This document shows positions 34,577 through 43,794 of a stretch of DNA of 64,000 bases, in pieces (position 1 is the first letter of the stretch; each line of letters starts with the position of its first letter). Under the pieces are notes generated by a model. The model was not told where the DNA came from and ran no database searches. It was given only the letters and a program-made list of their open reading frames with translations. The DNA is from an uncultured Eubacteriales bacterium (GTDB taxonomy: Bacteria > Bacillota > Clostridia > Christensenellales > UBA1242). The position numbers and the translations under genes were made by a program. The DNA lies in contig CAQFKO010000001.1 of the NCBI GenBank assembly GCA_948787875.1, positions 1 through 64,000 of the forward strand, read 5' to 3'.

Positions 34577-36130
34577 TTAATCAACTACGGTTACTGTGTA
34601 GAATCTTACCATTTCGCCAAGTTCAACTTTTCCGTAGATAGAGTTAGAAATAACAACTCTTACTGTGTTATAACCACCAACTACATCAAAGTATTTTGCA
34701 CCTGTGTCAAGGTCAATGATGTTTGTTACAAACATTGATGAAACAGTTGTGTCGTCATTGTTGTTTAACAAAACTTTTCCTGTAAGTCTGATGTTGTAAG
34801 CACATTGGTTTGCAACATCAAGTGCAAATTTGTTAAGGTCAACAGTTGCTGCTACAAGTTTTTTTGCAAAACCGAATGCTTTTAAAACATTAACATTTGA
34901 ATCTACAATTACATCTTTGATTGTGATATATCTTTCTGTTGTGATTTTTCCAGCTGAATATTCTGCATTTCTAACTTCGTATACAGCACCTGCATAGATA
35001 ACATCAGCGTTAACATTTGCTGTTACAGAAATTGTGTCGATTGTTGTTTTTTGGTCTGCGTTATCTGCTCTGATAACATTTACGATACCAGCGATTTTTG
35101 TGAAAGCTGATTCTTCAATAGTTTTAACACCATTTGTGTTGAAGCTTGAACCGATTTGGTTTGCTGTGATGTTAATAACATCTTTTTCAATATTTGAACC
35201 AAGAACATAACCTGCAACACCACCTACATAAAGTACTTGGTCATATTCTGATACAAGATAAAGGTTAACTGTGTTGTTTGAAATTGTTGAGTTATAAGCA
35301 TATCCTGCAACACCGCCTACAAAGTAGTGGTCACCGGCATTTACATTAACTTCAACAGTTGTTTTTGTGTTGTCGATTGTTGTTCTGTTAGCTACACCTA
35401 CTACACCACCTACTGCGTTATAGCCTTGAACATAGTTTTCTGCATAAACTGAATATGCATCAGCGTTGATAGTTGCTTTTACTTCTGCATTGATTGTTGA
35501 ATTGTTTGCAATAGCTGCAACAGTTCCAATTGTAAGTTGTTTGAAAGCTGCTTCATGGTCTGCAACGAATGCTCCACCACGAATATAATCATATACTTCG
35601 TTTGCAATTTCTACTTTAACATTGTTATAAACAATATCTGAAATTTCTGCGTTATTGATTTTTCCGAATACTGCAACATTTGAAACATATTTTTCGTCTG
35701 CGTCTTTAACAATATAGTTATTAAGATTTGAGGTTGTTACATCAATTGAAATGTTTTTAAGTTCAAAACCGTTACCATTGATGTGTCCGTTGAATTCTTT
35801 GTCTTGGAAAAGTGTTACAAAGTTGTTTTCAGCAAAGTCAATATCTCTGTCTAATTCAAAATATTTTTCTTCTGTTCCGAATTCTCCAAGAAGATTTAAA
35901 AAGCTTTCTGCGTTATAGATAATGTATGGCTTTTCTTCTGAACCATCGTTCTCTTCATTGCTTGGATATGGTTTTTCTGGATCAGGACGATCAGTGATGT
36001 TTGATCCGTTATTACCGTTATCGGTGTTGGTTTTGCCAGGTGCAAATACGCTGGCAACTGTGACAGCTACAAGTGCCACTGTTAAAATAATGCTACAAAC
36101 TAAAGATAAAAATAAATTTCTTTTTTTCAT
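34577..36130 (-). CDS. Secreted beta-helix-like surface protein, 517 aa
   Basis: Begins with a signal sequence (MKKRN then a hydrophobic stretch to about residue 30), then a low-complexity Asn/Pro/Glu-rich linker. Next is a segment typical of surface beta-helix proteins (KPYIIYNAESFLNLL, then FNGHINGNGFELKNISI). Short repeats of the type VGGVVGVANRTTI / VGGVAGYAYNSTI / VGGVAGYVLGSNI follow about every 30-40 residues, as in GLUG-type or right-handed beta-helix repeats. The ATG at 36130 is preferred over 36139 because GGGAGA sits at proper spacing. No wall anchor is seen. Function unknown, perhaps adhesion. Confidence 0.85.
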   Translation of the reverse strand: MKKRNLFLSLVCSIILTVALVAVTVASVFAPGKTNTDNGNNGSNITDRPDPEKPYPSNEENDGSEEKPYIIYNAESFLNLLGEFGTEEKYFELDRDIDFAENNFVTLFQDKEFNGHINGNGFELKNISIDVTTSNLNNYIVKDADEKYVSNVAVFGKINNAEISDIVYNNVKVEIANEVYDYIRGGAFVADHEAAFKQLTIGTVAAIANNSTINAEVKATINADAYSVYAENYVQGYNAVGGVVGVANRTTIDNTKTTVEVNVNAGDHYFVGGVAGYAYNSTISNNTVNLYLVSEYDQVLYVGGVAGYVLGSNIEKDVINITANQIGSSFNTNGVKTIEESAFTKIAGIVNVIRADNADQKTTIDTISVTANVNADVIYAGAVYEVRNAEYSAGKITTERYITIKDVIVDSNVNVLKAFGFAKKLVAATVDLNKFALDVANQCAYNIRLTGKVLLNNNDDTTVSSMFVTNIIDLDTGAKYFDVVGGYNTVRVVISNSIYGKVELGEMVRFYTVTVVD

Positions 36131-36161
36131 TTCTATCATCTCCCTTTTTTTAGTTTAGACT

Positions 36162-36190
36162 ATTATAATACTTTTGCAATTAAATGTCAA
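36162..36190 (-). promoter_or_regulatory. Sigma-A promoter of the 517-aa surface gene
   Basis: TTGACA, 17 bp, TATAAT. Confidence 0.85.
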
Positions 36191-36436
36191 TACCTTTCGT
36201 AAAAAATATTATAATTTTTTTGTAAAAGCCCAAATTTTCGGCATTCAGATTACAAAAAAGTTTTGTTTTTGTAACCTGTTATATATATTATATCATAACT
36301 AAAAAGCAAAATCAAGACCATAAGCCGAAAAAGTGATGTTTTTGGGCTAAAAAATGCATATTTTTTATGCTTTTTTGTCGAAAATTCGTGTTTTTTACAG
36401 TCACATTCTATATATAATATTAATTGCATAAAAAAA
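36191..36436. other. A+T-rich gap without a convincing gene
   Basis: Contains an A/T hairpin (TTACAAAAA/TTTTTGTAA, about 36250-36273) and a TTTTCGGCATTCA segment shared with 6810. A 64-codon frame on the minus strand is rich in Phe, Lys and Tyr, lacks a ribosome site and is rejected. Confidence 0.5.
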
Positions 36437-36454
36437 TGACCCATTTTTGGGTCA
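36437..36454 (-). terminator. Intrinsic terminator of the pyk-lipoprotein unit
   Basis: 7-bp stem TGACCCA/TGGGTCA, 4-nt loop, then seven Ts on the minus strand. Confidence 0.8.
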
Positions 36455-36486
36455 AATTTAAATTTTTTTTGAAAATATTGATACTT

Positions 36487-37530
36487 TTAAGCCAAAATTT
36501 CTATTTTAAAGCTCAATTTCAGCGGTTTACCACTGCTATCCGTTAAATTCGTAACAAGTGACACATTAAAGCTGTAATCGTTTTTTGTTATATCATTTAT
36601 TTGAATCAAAATCTTGTTTTCGGAATAATCAGCAGAAACTATGCTGCTATCACTGAACGAAAACAGAGTTTCGATATTGTTTTCAAGCAAAATGTTTGTA
36701 TCACTGAAAAACAGTACATTATAGCTAATAACATAAGCGCCACTTTGTGTTTCCAAACTTGACGATTGCAAAGTTATGGTTTCGCCTTCTTTTATAAATT
36801 TATCGACTCCGCCAAGCTTTAAAACTGCCTTTCCCGCACTTTGAATAACATTTATTTTAACAACAAACTTGGTTTTTTCTTTTCCGCTTTGGTCAAGTAG
36901 CGAAACCGTTACATTTGCCGTTGCCTCATTGGTGCAAACCGCATAAATGGTTAGCCTGTCGCTGTTTGGAACTTGAACCTTTGTTTCGTCACTGCTGACA
37001 ACCTTAAACTTATAATCGCTTTCTAAAATCTGTCTTACGTTGTTTTCACCCTCAAATTCCGCCAAAACATCAATGGTATACATTCCTTGCGCTGCAAGTT
37101 GAACCTCTGTGAATTTTGGATAAACTTTTGTCGGATATTTTTTTAGCGTAACAAGGCAGTGATCGCTGTGTCCGTTTACATTTATTTCTACATCAAGGTC
37201 TTCAAAATCGGCTCTTGTTACGGTGATTACTCCATCACCTTCAAGCACAAAACGCTGTCTGTTTCGCTCGGTTGCATCATTGTTATAAGTTACTGCATAA
37301 CCCGACCAAGTGGAAGGATTGACTTTGTAATTTAATTTTGTCGGAACTCCAAGGTCAACTTCAAAAATCGCCCTGCCCTTGCTGTCATATTTTTCGCTTA
37401 CAAAGTTAACCGCGTTTGCTCCGTTAGTCGCAGTTGCACCACAACCGCTAAAAAGCATGGTTAAAGGCAATGTTATACAAAATAACACCGCCAGCATTAT
37501 TGACCTTAAATTCTTCTTTAAACTCTTCAA
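36487..37530 (-). CDS. Lipoprotein with Ig-like repeats, 347 aa
   Basis: Signal peptide ending in a lipobox (MLFSGC, Cys at about residue 29), so it should be lipid-anchored outside the membrane. The remaining 318 residues are strand-rich and Ser/Thr/Val-rich, probably two or three Ig-like domains (for example FKVVSSDETKVQVPNSDRLTI). No enzyme motif. The start is a TTG at 37530 with GGAGAAG at good spacing. It lies 20 bp after pyk with no terminator between, so the two are probably co-transcribed, an odd pairing. Confidence 0.8.
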   Translation of the reverse strand: MKSLKKNLRSIMLAVLFCITLPLTMLFSGCGATATNGANAVNFVSEKYDSKGRAIFEVDLGVPTKLNYKVNPSTWSGYAVTYNNDATERNRQRFVLEGDGVITVTRADFEDLDVEINVNGHSDHCLVTLKKYPTKVYPKFTEVQLAAQGMYTIDVLAEFEGENNVRQILESDYKFKVVSSDETKVQVPNSDRLTIYAVCTNEATANVTVSLLDQSGKEKTKFVVKINVIQSAGKAVLKLGGVDKFIKEGETITLQSSSLETQSGAYVISYNVLFFSDTNILLENNIETLFSFSDSSIVSADYSENKILIQINDITKNDYSFNVSLVTNLTDSSGKPLKLSFKIEILA

Positions 37531-37550
37531 AATTCTTCTCCAAAAGTATT

Positions 37551-38960
37551 TTAGTCTATATTAGAAACAACAAGCATATTCGAGCCCTGACCGCCCGTTA
37601 ACACTCCTGCCGTTTGAATAACTATATCGCCACTCTCCACAAACTCACTCTTTTTTGCAAGTTCTCTTGCCGAAGCCAAAAGCTCATCTGTGCTATAATA
37701 AATTTTATCGAGAATAGGATAAACCCCCCACATTAATCCAAGTTTGTAATAAACTCTTGAATTTGGGGTAAGCGCAATAATTTTGCAACCCGGCTTAAAT
37801 CTGCAAATACTTTGAGCAGACATTCCTGTGTTTGTTGTTACCAAAATAGCATTTGCGTTTAAACTTGTGGCAAGCGCACACGCTGCATAGCCTATTCCGC
37901 AAGTAATATTGTTTGTTGGAACAAAGCGTGACAATGAGTTATTAAAGTCTATGCTTCCCTCTGCTTCTTCCGCAATTTTTTGCATGGTTGCAACAGCTTC
38001 AACAGGGTGCTTTCCCGCACTTGTTTCTCCCGAAAGCATTATTGCCGAAGTACCGTCGTAAATTGCGTTTGCAACATCGGAAATCTCCGCTCTTGTTGGT
38101 CTGATATTGTTTATCATTGATTCAAGCATTTGAGTTGCCGTTATGCTGAGTTTTCCGAGCTTATTTGCAACTGATATCATATCTTTTTGAATATGAGGCA
38201 ATTTTTCAAAGGCAATTTCTACACCAAGGTCACCTCTTGCCACCATTACGCCTTCTGATGCGGAAATAATTTCTTTCATGTTTTCAACGCCTTTTTCAGA
38301 TTCTATTTTAGAAATTATAAAGGCATTGTCTTCACCAAGGTCGGCAAGAAATTTTCTTACATCTTCAACATCTCTTGCACGGTTTACAAAAGAAATGGAA
38401 TAAACATCAACATGTTCTTCCACACCAAACTTTAAATCGGATTTGTCAATATCACTGAGATATTCCATATTAAGATCCACACTTGGAACGCTTATGGATT
38501 TGTTGTTTGAAAGCTCTCCGCCAACCACAACTTCGGTATAAATAACATTTGATGTTTTGCTAAGAACGCAAAGTTCTATCAGTCCGTCGTTAAGCAAAAT
38601 TTTTGTTCCTTTTTTTACAATTGAAGGAAGCTTTTTATAAGTTACAGAAACAATTGAATTGTCGCCGTCTACAAGTTCTGTTGTAAGGGCAAAGTCTTGA
38701 CCTTTTTTTAGTGTAACCTTTCCGTTTTTAAACTGACGAATTCTGATTTCGGGACCTTTGGTATCAAGCATAATTGCAACAGGCAAATTGAGTTCAAATC
38801 TTGCTTGCTTAACAAGATTCATAAGTTCTCTGTGAGTTTCGTGAGTGCCGTGGCTCATATTGAATCTTGCGACATTCATTCCCGCAAGCATCATATTTTT
38901 TAAGGTTTCGAGGTCTGAACAAGCCGGACCGATTGTGCACACAATTTTTGTTTTATTCAT
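37551..38960 (-). CDS. pyk: Pyruvate kinase
   Basis: Converts phosphoenolpyruvate and ADP to pyruvate and ATP, the last step of glycolysis. 469 aa with KIVCTIGPA at the start, MLDTKGPEIRI, the MVARGDLGVEI metal/substrate site and TATQMLESM. It lacks the extra C-terminal PEP-utiliser-like domain seen in Bacillus Pyk. AGGAGAA precedes the ATG. Promoter TTGCAT-17-TATAAT upstream. Confidence 0.97.
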   Translation of the reverse strand: MNKTKIVCTIGPACSDLETLKNMMLAGMNVARFNMSHGTHETHRELMNLVKQARFELNLPVAIMLDTKGPEIRIRQFKNGKVTLKKGQDFALTTELVDGDNSIVSVTYKKLPSIVKKGTKILLNDGLIELCVLSKTSNVIYTEVVVGGELSNNKSISVPSVDLNMEYLSDIDKSDLKFGVEEHVDVYSISFVNRARDVEDVRKFLADLGEDNAFIISKIESEKGVENMKEIISASEGVMVARGDLGVEIAFEKLPHIQKDMISVANKLGKLSITATQMLESMINNIRPTRAEISDVANAIYDGTSAIMLSGETSAGKHPVEAVATMQKIAEEAEGSIDFNNSLSRFVPTNNITCGIGYAACALATSLNANAILVTTNTGMSAQSICRFKPGCKIIALTPNSRVYYKLGLMWGVYPILDKIYYSTDELLASARELAKKSEFVESGDIVIQTAGVLTGGQGSNMLVVSNID

Positions 38961-38991
38961 TCTATTCTCCTAATAATACTTATACACTATT

Positions 38992-39020
38992 ATTATATTA
39001 ATAAATAAAATAAAATGCAA
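38992..39020 (-). promoter_or_regulatory. Promoter of pyk
   Basis: TTGCAT, 17 bp, TATAAT. Confidence 0.65.
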
Positions 39021-39025
39021 ATAAA

Positions 39026-39051
39026 AATAAAAGGTAAAATTACCTTTTATT
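39026..39051 (-). terminator. Intrinsic terminator of the LytM gene
   Basis: 11-bp stem AATAAAAGGTA/TACCTTTTATT with a 4-nt loop; the minus-strand tail is T-rich. Confidence 0.6.
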
Positions 39052-39691
39052 TATTAAATGAAAAATAATCTGTTGGGTCTATTAAAGTTTCGCCTTTGAG
39101 CATTTCAAAGTGCAAATGAACACCGTCTTTCTTTTCTGTTAAAAAGCCTGTGATTTTGCCAAGTTCTGCACCTTTTTTGACTACATCGCCTTCTTTTACC
39201 TTAACATCACTTGAAAGACCTTTGTAAACCACCGTCAAATTTTCAGAAACCTTTAAATAAACGGTTGAGCCGTCCATCATTGAACTTATAACTTTGGTGA
39301 CTGTTCCGTCATAAACCGCTTTTGCAACAGTTCCTTCGGCACAGGCAAAGTCAAGCGCTTGGTGTGTGAACCAATAATTTGATGTGGCGTCATAAATAAG
39401 TTTTGTATCGCTGTATTCTTTTGAAATTTCGGCGTTTTCAAAAGGAAGGTCAAAAATTATTGTGTCATCTGAGGTTGTAGGATTTGAAGGATCGCCTTCG
39501 TCGTCTTTGTCACCCGTGTTGTCTACTTGTTCGTTTTGGTTGCCCGTGTTTATAACATCGTCATTTCCCTTTAATGCCGAATATGCCGAAATTGTTATTA
39601 TTGCAAGCACCAAAACCGTACACATGGTTACTGTTATCGGATAAATATTTCTCTTAAAAAAATGCTTTGCTTTTAGTAAAAAAGTTCTCAT
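39047..39691 (-). CDS. LytM/M23 peptidase-domain protein, SpoIIQ-like
   Basis: Membrane-anchored peptidoglycan-related protein, 214 aa. A basic N-terminus and one hydrophobic helix (about residues 14-36) are followed by an acidic linker and an M23 domain. The zinc motifs are present: HQALD (HxxxD) and HLHFE (HxH). The segment NYWFTHQALDFACAEGT followed by YDGTVTKV resembles clostridial SpoIIQ, which acts with SpoIIIAH at the forespore membrane. A cell-division LytM protein is the alternative. AAGGGGGA precedes the ATG. Confidence 0.85.
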   Translation of the reverse strand: MRTFLLKAKHFFKRNIYPITVTMCTVLVLAIITISAYSALKGNDDVINTGNQNEQVDNTGDKDDEGDPSNPTTSDDTIIFDLPFENAEISKEYSDTKLIYDATSNYWFTHQALDFACAEGTVAKAVYDGTVTKVISSMMDGSTVYLKVSENLTVVYKGLSSDVKVKEGDVVKKGAELGKITGFLTEKKDGVHLHFEMLKGETLIDPTDYFSFNK

Positions 39692-39748
39692 AAATCTTCC
39701 CCCTTAATATACTCAAAATATTTACCAAAAACATTTTTTTATACACAA

Positions 39749-39779
39749 AAAAAAGAAAATCTTTGCGACTTTCTTTTTT
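39749..39779 (-). terminator. Probable terminator of the LPG-synthase-type gene
   Basis: An interrupted A/T-rich stem (AAGAAA.TC/GA.TTTCTT) followed by a T-run on the minus strand, directly past the stop. Confidence 0.5.
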
Positions 39780-39780
39780 A

Positions 39781-41313
39781 TTATTCATTTGACTCTTTAA
39801 GTGCCTGCTGTTTTTTCTTTTTTCCGTTTTTTGAAATATTGATAAATATTTGCGTAAGCTCGTTAATAAAACCATGAATAAGAATAAAGTAATAAGATAA
39901 AAATCTCCAAATAAGCAGTGCCCAAACAATGTTATTCCCTACATCTTGCCAGAACAAAATGATAAACGAAATTTCCATCAAACCCGTTCCGCCCGGAAGC
40001 GGAATATAACAACTTGCCATTGCACACAAATAATATTTTGTTAAGCAGATAAGCAAAAACATAAATGGCTCAGTTCCACTAAGAGCCTCGGGAGTTGCGA
40101 ACGCCATAACAACAAAATATGCCAAACTTGCATATATTATTGATTCCACAAAACTCATAACTATCATTTTAAACAGCACTTTTTTGTGAGTCTTTAAAAA
40201 TGACATTGAACTTTTGTATTCAGCAACTTGATTTAAAAACTTTTTAAAGCTTTTTCTATAATTCTTTACGATTTTTAGCTTATAGCCAAGTCTGCATATT
40301 CCGCTGATAAATGATCTTGTAAACAAACTTCCGCTGGAAACCAAAAACATAAACACAACAACCAAAACGGTTACGATAAGCCCAATTACACCCAAAATTT
40401 CCACTATCAATAATAAGATATTATTAAGCGGTGAAGACAGCGGAATTCTTGGAAGTCCGAAAATGAAAAATGCAAGGGTCATAAGCATATTCATTGTGTT
40501 GGTTGTTACCATTTTTATAAGAGGAATGCTGGTTGCAACACCGGGAGATATTCCTTTTTTTGCAAGTCTGACAATTTGCATAGGCTGTCCGCCGACCGCA
40601 AAAGGTGTTACATTATCATAATACTTTCCCACAACACCAACATCATAAGAAAGCGCCCAATGATTTTTGCCCGTAATTCCCTTAATCAAAACTTTGTACA
40701 TCAAAGTTTGAAGCAATATAAACACTATATAAGCAAACACTCCGCCAACAAGCCACCAAAGCCTTTTGCCTTGTGCTTGAATAAGTTGGCTTATATCTAA
40801 TGTTTCAACCTCGCCCAAAAAGTTTTTTATAATAAAAACCATGAACACAATGTTTACTAGCAATAAACACAGGTTAATTATTATGCTCTTTTTTTTCTTT
40901 TTCGGAGTTTGCGTTTCCATCGCAAGCTTCATTTTTTCTTCAACAATTTCTTCGGAAAGCTCAACTTCAATTTTTGCCTCGCTGTCACTGCCATCGCCAC
41001 TCTTTTCATCGGGCTTTAATTCAACCTCTTGCTCACTGTTTAAATTTTGTTGCTCCGCCAAATTTTCTTCAACAATTTCTTCGGTTTTTATTTCGGCATC
41101 TGCCTTTATTATAAGTTCCGGATTTTGTTGTGATTCTATTATTTTTATCTCTTCCGCTTCGTTATTTTTAATCTGTTTTGTTGCGGGTTTGGATTTTTTT
41201 TTGTTTGAAATCTTTTTGTTTTGTTTTGAAGCAGAATTTGTTTTTGCATCAGAAAAATTGGCAGTGTCTGCCTTTTTTACATTCTTATTCTTACTCTGCC
41301 CCACACTTTCCAT
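39781..41313 (-). CDS. LPG-synthase-type (UPF0104) integral membrane protein
   Basis: 510 aa. Residues 1-145 are hydrophilic and low in complexity: first Lys/Asn/Ser-rich, then strongly acidic, then KKKKKS just before the membrane. About eight helices follow and match the lysylphosphatidylglycerol-synthase transmembrane (YbhN/UPF0104) family, with GGQPMQIVRL and PLPGGTGLMEI as the characteristic loops. The aminoacyl-transferase domain of MprF is absent, so a flippase or lipid-related role is inferred. The -10 box TATAAT ends 6 nt before the ATG and no ribosome site exists, which predicts a leaderless mRNA. Confidence 0.88.
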   Translation of the reverse strand: MESVGQSKNKNVKKADTANFSDAKTNSASKQNKKISNKKKSKPATKQIKNNEAEEIKIIESQQNPELIIKADAEIKTEEIVEENLAEQQNLNSEQEVELKPDEKSGDGSDSEAKIEVELSEEIVEEKMKLAMETQTPKKKKKSIIINLCLLLVNIVFMVFIIKNFLGEVETLDISQLIQAQGKRLWWLVGGVFAYIVFILLQTLMYKVLIKGITGKNHWALSYDVGVVGKYYDNVTPFAVGGQPMQIVRLAKKGISPGVATSIPLIKMVTTNTMNMLMTLAFFIFGLPRIPLSSPLNNILLLIVEILGVIGLIVTVLVVVFMFLVSSGSLFTRSFISGICRLGYKLKIVKNYRKSFKKFLNQVAEYKSSMSFLKTHKKVLFKMIVMSFVESIIYASLAYFVVMAFATPEALSGTEPFMFLLICLTKYYLCAMASCYIPLPGGTGLMEISFIILFWQDVGNNIVWALLIWRFLSYYFILIHGFINELTQIFINISKNGKKKKQQALKESNE

Positions 41314-41319
41314 GTTGTC

Positions 41320-41348
41320 ATTATAATTTATATGAAAATATTTGACAA
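41320..41348 (-). promoter_or_regulatory. Promoter with predicted leaderless start
   Basis: TTGTCA, 17 bp, TATAAT, then six bases and the ATG at 41313. Confidence 0.75.
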
Positions 41349-41396
41349 TTAATTTCTTATTATTTTTTTATTTTTATTTAATTTAACATAATAAAA

Positions 41397-41439
41397 AAAT
41401 CTATATGCCCCATTTAAAAACCAAGTTACATATAGATTT
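41397..41439 (-). terminator. Intrinsic terminator of the PrsA-like gene
   Basis: 11-bp stem AAATCTATATG/CATATAGATTT with a 21-nt loop and a T-run on the minus strand. Confidence 0.7.
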
Positions 41440-41445
41440 TATTTT

Positions 41446-43731
41446 TTAAGATATTGAGTCCATCAACTGCTCATAAGTCAGTTTTTCTTCATAAATAATT
41501 TTGCCCTCTTCATAATATTTGTTTAACCATTCATATTCAAGTTTTAAGAAGTAGGTGCCGTTGCTTGAAGAATTGCCTGCAAGAGCAGAATATAGACTGT
41601 CATAAAAATAGTCATAAACTGTTTGATTTGAAGCACTGCAAACATAAGTTTTTTTCATAAGTTTTACAATTTCTTCAACATCGTCGTAAGAAAGATTTTG
41701 AACATCAACAAGGCTTTCACCTTGAACATAAACATCTTCAACTTTTATAAAGTGATAGCCATAATCAGATATAATAACATTGGTCAAAGACTCAACATCA
41801 CCTGATTCAAGTTTGTTTTTGATTGCAACATTAACATCATTTCCGTTTTTTGAAGAGCCGACAAGATTTGATATTATATCTCTTGCGCCTCTTGCAAAGT
41901 CAACCACCCAAGAACCGTTTTCGTCAGGATAGTTAGACATTACATAACCAATTTTGCTTGAAAGTTCATTTTTTAAGCCATCGGCAGAAAATATAAACTC
42001 TAATTCAACAAAGGCAAAAGAAGCTACTTTTCTGTTTATTAACGCTTTTGCACCGGCAGTGTCGTCTGCATAAGTTTCTTTTATATTTTCAACTGTTTCA
42101 AGAATATAAGACATATTCTCATATTTTTCTTTAAGAGCGTTTATTTCGGTTTCATTATTAGCAACAAGTGCGTCATAATATTTGATAAAGTCTGCCGATA
42201 AAGTCGAATATGCGGTTTTATAAATGCTTTCTATATCGGATTCGGAAGCGAGCCATTTGATTTCTGATGAATCAACAACTTGTTTTTCACCATCTTTAAT
42301 ATAATAATATTCTATATTTTCATAATCAAAAATATTTGAAGGAGTTGCATTATCGGATTTTAGCTCAATATAGCCCTTTCCTGTTTTGTCATTGATTGTT
42401 TCGTCAAAATAATATGGCTTTACCACTCCGCTAACAAATCCGGCAATAATGCTTTGTTCAAGATAGTTGTCTTTTTTTACCTCAGCAAGCATTTTGTAGC
42501 CCAAAGTAAGCTTTTCTCTTTCTGCTCTGTAATAGTCTGCAATAACTTTGTCATAGTCTGTTCCGCTGCCCGAAGCATAACCTTCGAGTTGCTTGATTTG
42601 ACCTTCCAAATATTCGTCAAACTTAATCAAAATATGCTGAACTGTGAAGAAAAAGTTTTGACCGTTATAGTTGTAAAGCACAAGGCTTGCACCATCTGAT
42701 GATGTGATTGTAGAAATAAAACTGCTTTCAACTTGGTTTGTTTGCATATCTTGATAATATTTATCCAAAAATGCTTTGACAAGCGCTTTGTCGCTAAGAG
42801 TTTCTGTGTCGCCGAGCTTTCCGTCGTCTTCACTTCCGATTTCAATGCCGTAATAGTTTGTTAAATATTCTTGCAAATAAAAGTTTTGGAAAAGTGTTGT
42901 GATTTTTGATTCGTAATAAGAATTATAAACTCTTAAAATTTCATTTTCAAGCACAACTTTTGCATCTGTGTTTGTGCCACTTGATTTTGCGGAAGAAATA
43001 AGCCATTCAACATATCTTGTGTATGCTTGATTTCTTGAATTTTCGATATAACCATCATAAACGATTTTTTCACGGATTTCGTTGCCTTCGTCGTCTGTTT
43101 CGGTAACATATTCAAACAAATATTCTTGAACATGCCCCAACTCTTTTTTTACATTTTCTTCCGAAAGTTTTTCTGTTTTTGTTTCAAGTTTTTCTGTTCT
43201 GCTTTTAATTTCCGGCTTTACGGTTTTGTATGCTTCAAACTTAACATTATCATCACTCGCCTTGTCATCTTTAAGCCAAACAGGATATCCGTCTTCTTCA
43301 TAGCCCTTTAAGCTATAAAGTGCCTTTTCATAAACACTTACCTGAGAATAAAAATATTCTTTTACCGATTTCCAAACATCTTCTTCGTCTTCTTCTGTGT
43401 AAACGATATAGCCGTTTGGATTTTTGGTTTCGTCATAAAGCATGGCAGAAGAATTTTGACTTACTATTTGCCTCATTGCAACCCAAGTATAAAATGAGTT
43501 AACAACGGTTTCGTGGTCATAATAAGCAAAATAATTGCTGTTGTTTTGATAATAAGTGTAGAACTGATTTATTATATCATTTTTTGTTAAAACGGTTTCA
43601 CCGACCTGCATAGCGTTACCCGTATTTTTTTTGCTGTTATCGGGTTTTACAAGTCCGCAACTGCATAGCGAAAACACTGAAAACACCGCTACAAAAACAC
43701 CAAGTAAAATTGCTTTTAGTTTGTTTTTCAA
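41446..43731 (-). CDS. Large PrsA/SurA-like lipoprotein foldase, 761 aa
   Basis: Predicted lipid-anchored extracellular chaperone. The TTG at 43731 is the start, because GGAGG lies 7 nt upstream and the promoter excludes the ATG at 43797. The signal peptide ends in SLCSCG (lipobox Cys about residue 24-26). A SurA/PrsA-like N-terminal part (MQVGETVLTKNDIINQFYTYYQ) follows. Parvulin signatures are VQHILIKF (about 365) and DYGYHFIKVEDV (about 661). They lie about 300 residues apart, against roughly 85 in an ordinary parvulin domain, so a large insertion splits the domain or it is degenerate. PPIase activity is unproven. Confidence 0.8.
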   Translation of the reverse strand: MKNKLKAILLGVFVAVFSVFSLCSCGLVKPDNSKKNTGNAMQVGETVLTKNDIINQFYTYYQNNSNYFAYYDHETVVNSFYTWVAMRQIVSQNSSAMLYDETKNPNGYIVYTEEDEEDVWKSVKEYFYSQVSVYEKALYSLKGYEEDGYPVWLKDDKASDDNVKFEAYKTVKPEIKSRTEKLETKTEKLSEENVKKELGHVQEYLFEYVTETDDEGNEIREKIVYDGYIENSRNQAYTRYVEWLISSAKSSGTNTDAKVVLENEILRVYNSYYESKITTLFQNFYLQEYLTNYYGIEIGSEDDGKLGDTETLSDKALVKAFLDKYYQDMQTNQVESSFISTITSSDGASLVLYNYNGQNFFFTVQHILIKFDEYLEGQIKQLEGYASGSGTDYDKVIADYYRAEREKLTLGYKMLAEVKKDNYLEQSIIAGFVSGVVKPYYFDETINDKTGKGYIELKSDNATPSNIFDYENIEYYYIKDGEKQVVDSSEIKWLASESDIESIYKTAYSTLSADFIKYYDALVANNETEINALKEKYENMSYILETVENIKETYADDTAGAKALINRKVASFAFVELEFIFSADGLKNELSSKIGYVMSNYPDENGSWVVDFARGARDIISNLVGSSKNGNDVNVAIKNKLESGDVESLTNVIISDYGYHFIKVEDVYVQGESLVDVQNLSYDDVEEIVKLMKKTYVCSASNQTVYDYFYDSLYSALAGNSSSNGTYFLKLEYEWLNKYYEEGKIIYEEKLTYEQLMDSIS

Positions 43732-43765
43732 AATATAATCCTCCAATTTAACTAATACACTGAAA

Positions 43766-43794
43766 ATTATAACCAAATAAACATAAAAAATCAA
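43766..43794 (-). promoter_or_regulatory. Sigma-A promoter of the PrsA-like gene
   Basis: TTGATT, 17 bp, TATAAT. The -35 box is part of the T-run side of the mfd terminator. Confidence 0.75.

Noticed and set aside
36250..36444. 64-codon frame on the minus strand
   Set aside because: No ribosome site, biased to Phe/Lys/Tyr by base composition, and it runs through a hairpin region.
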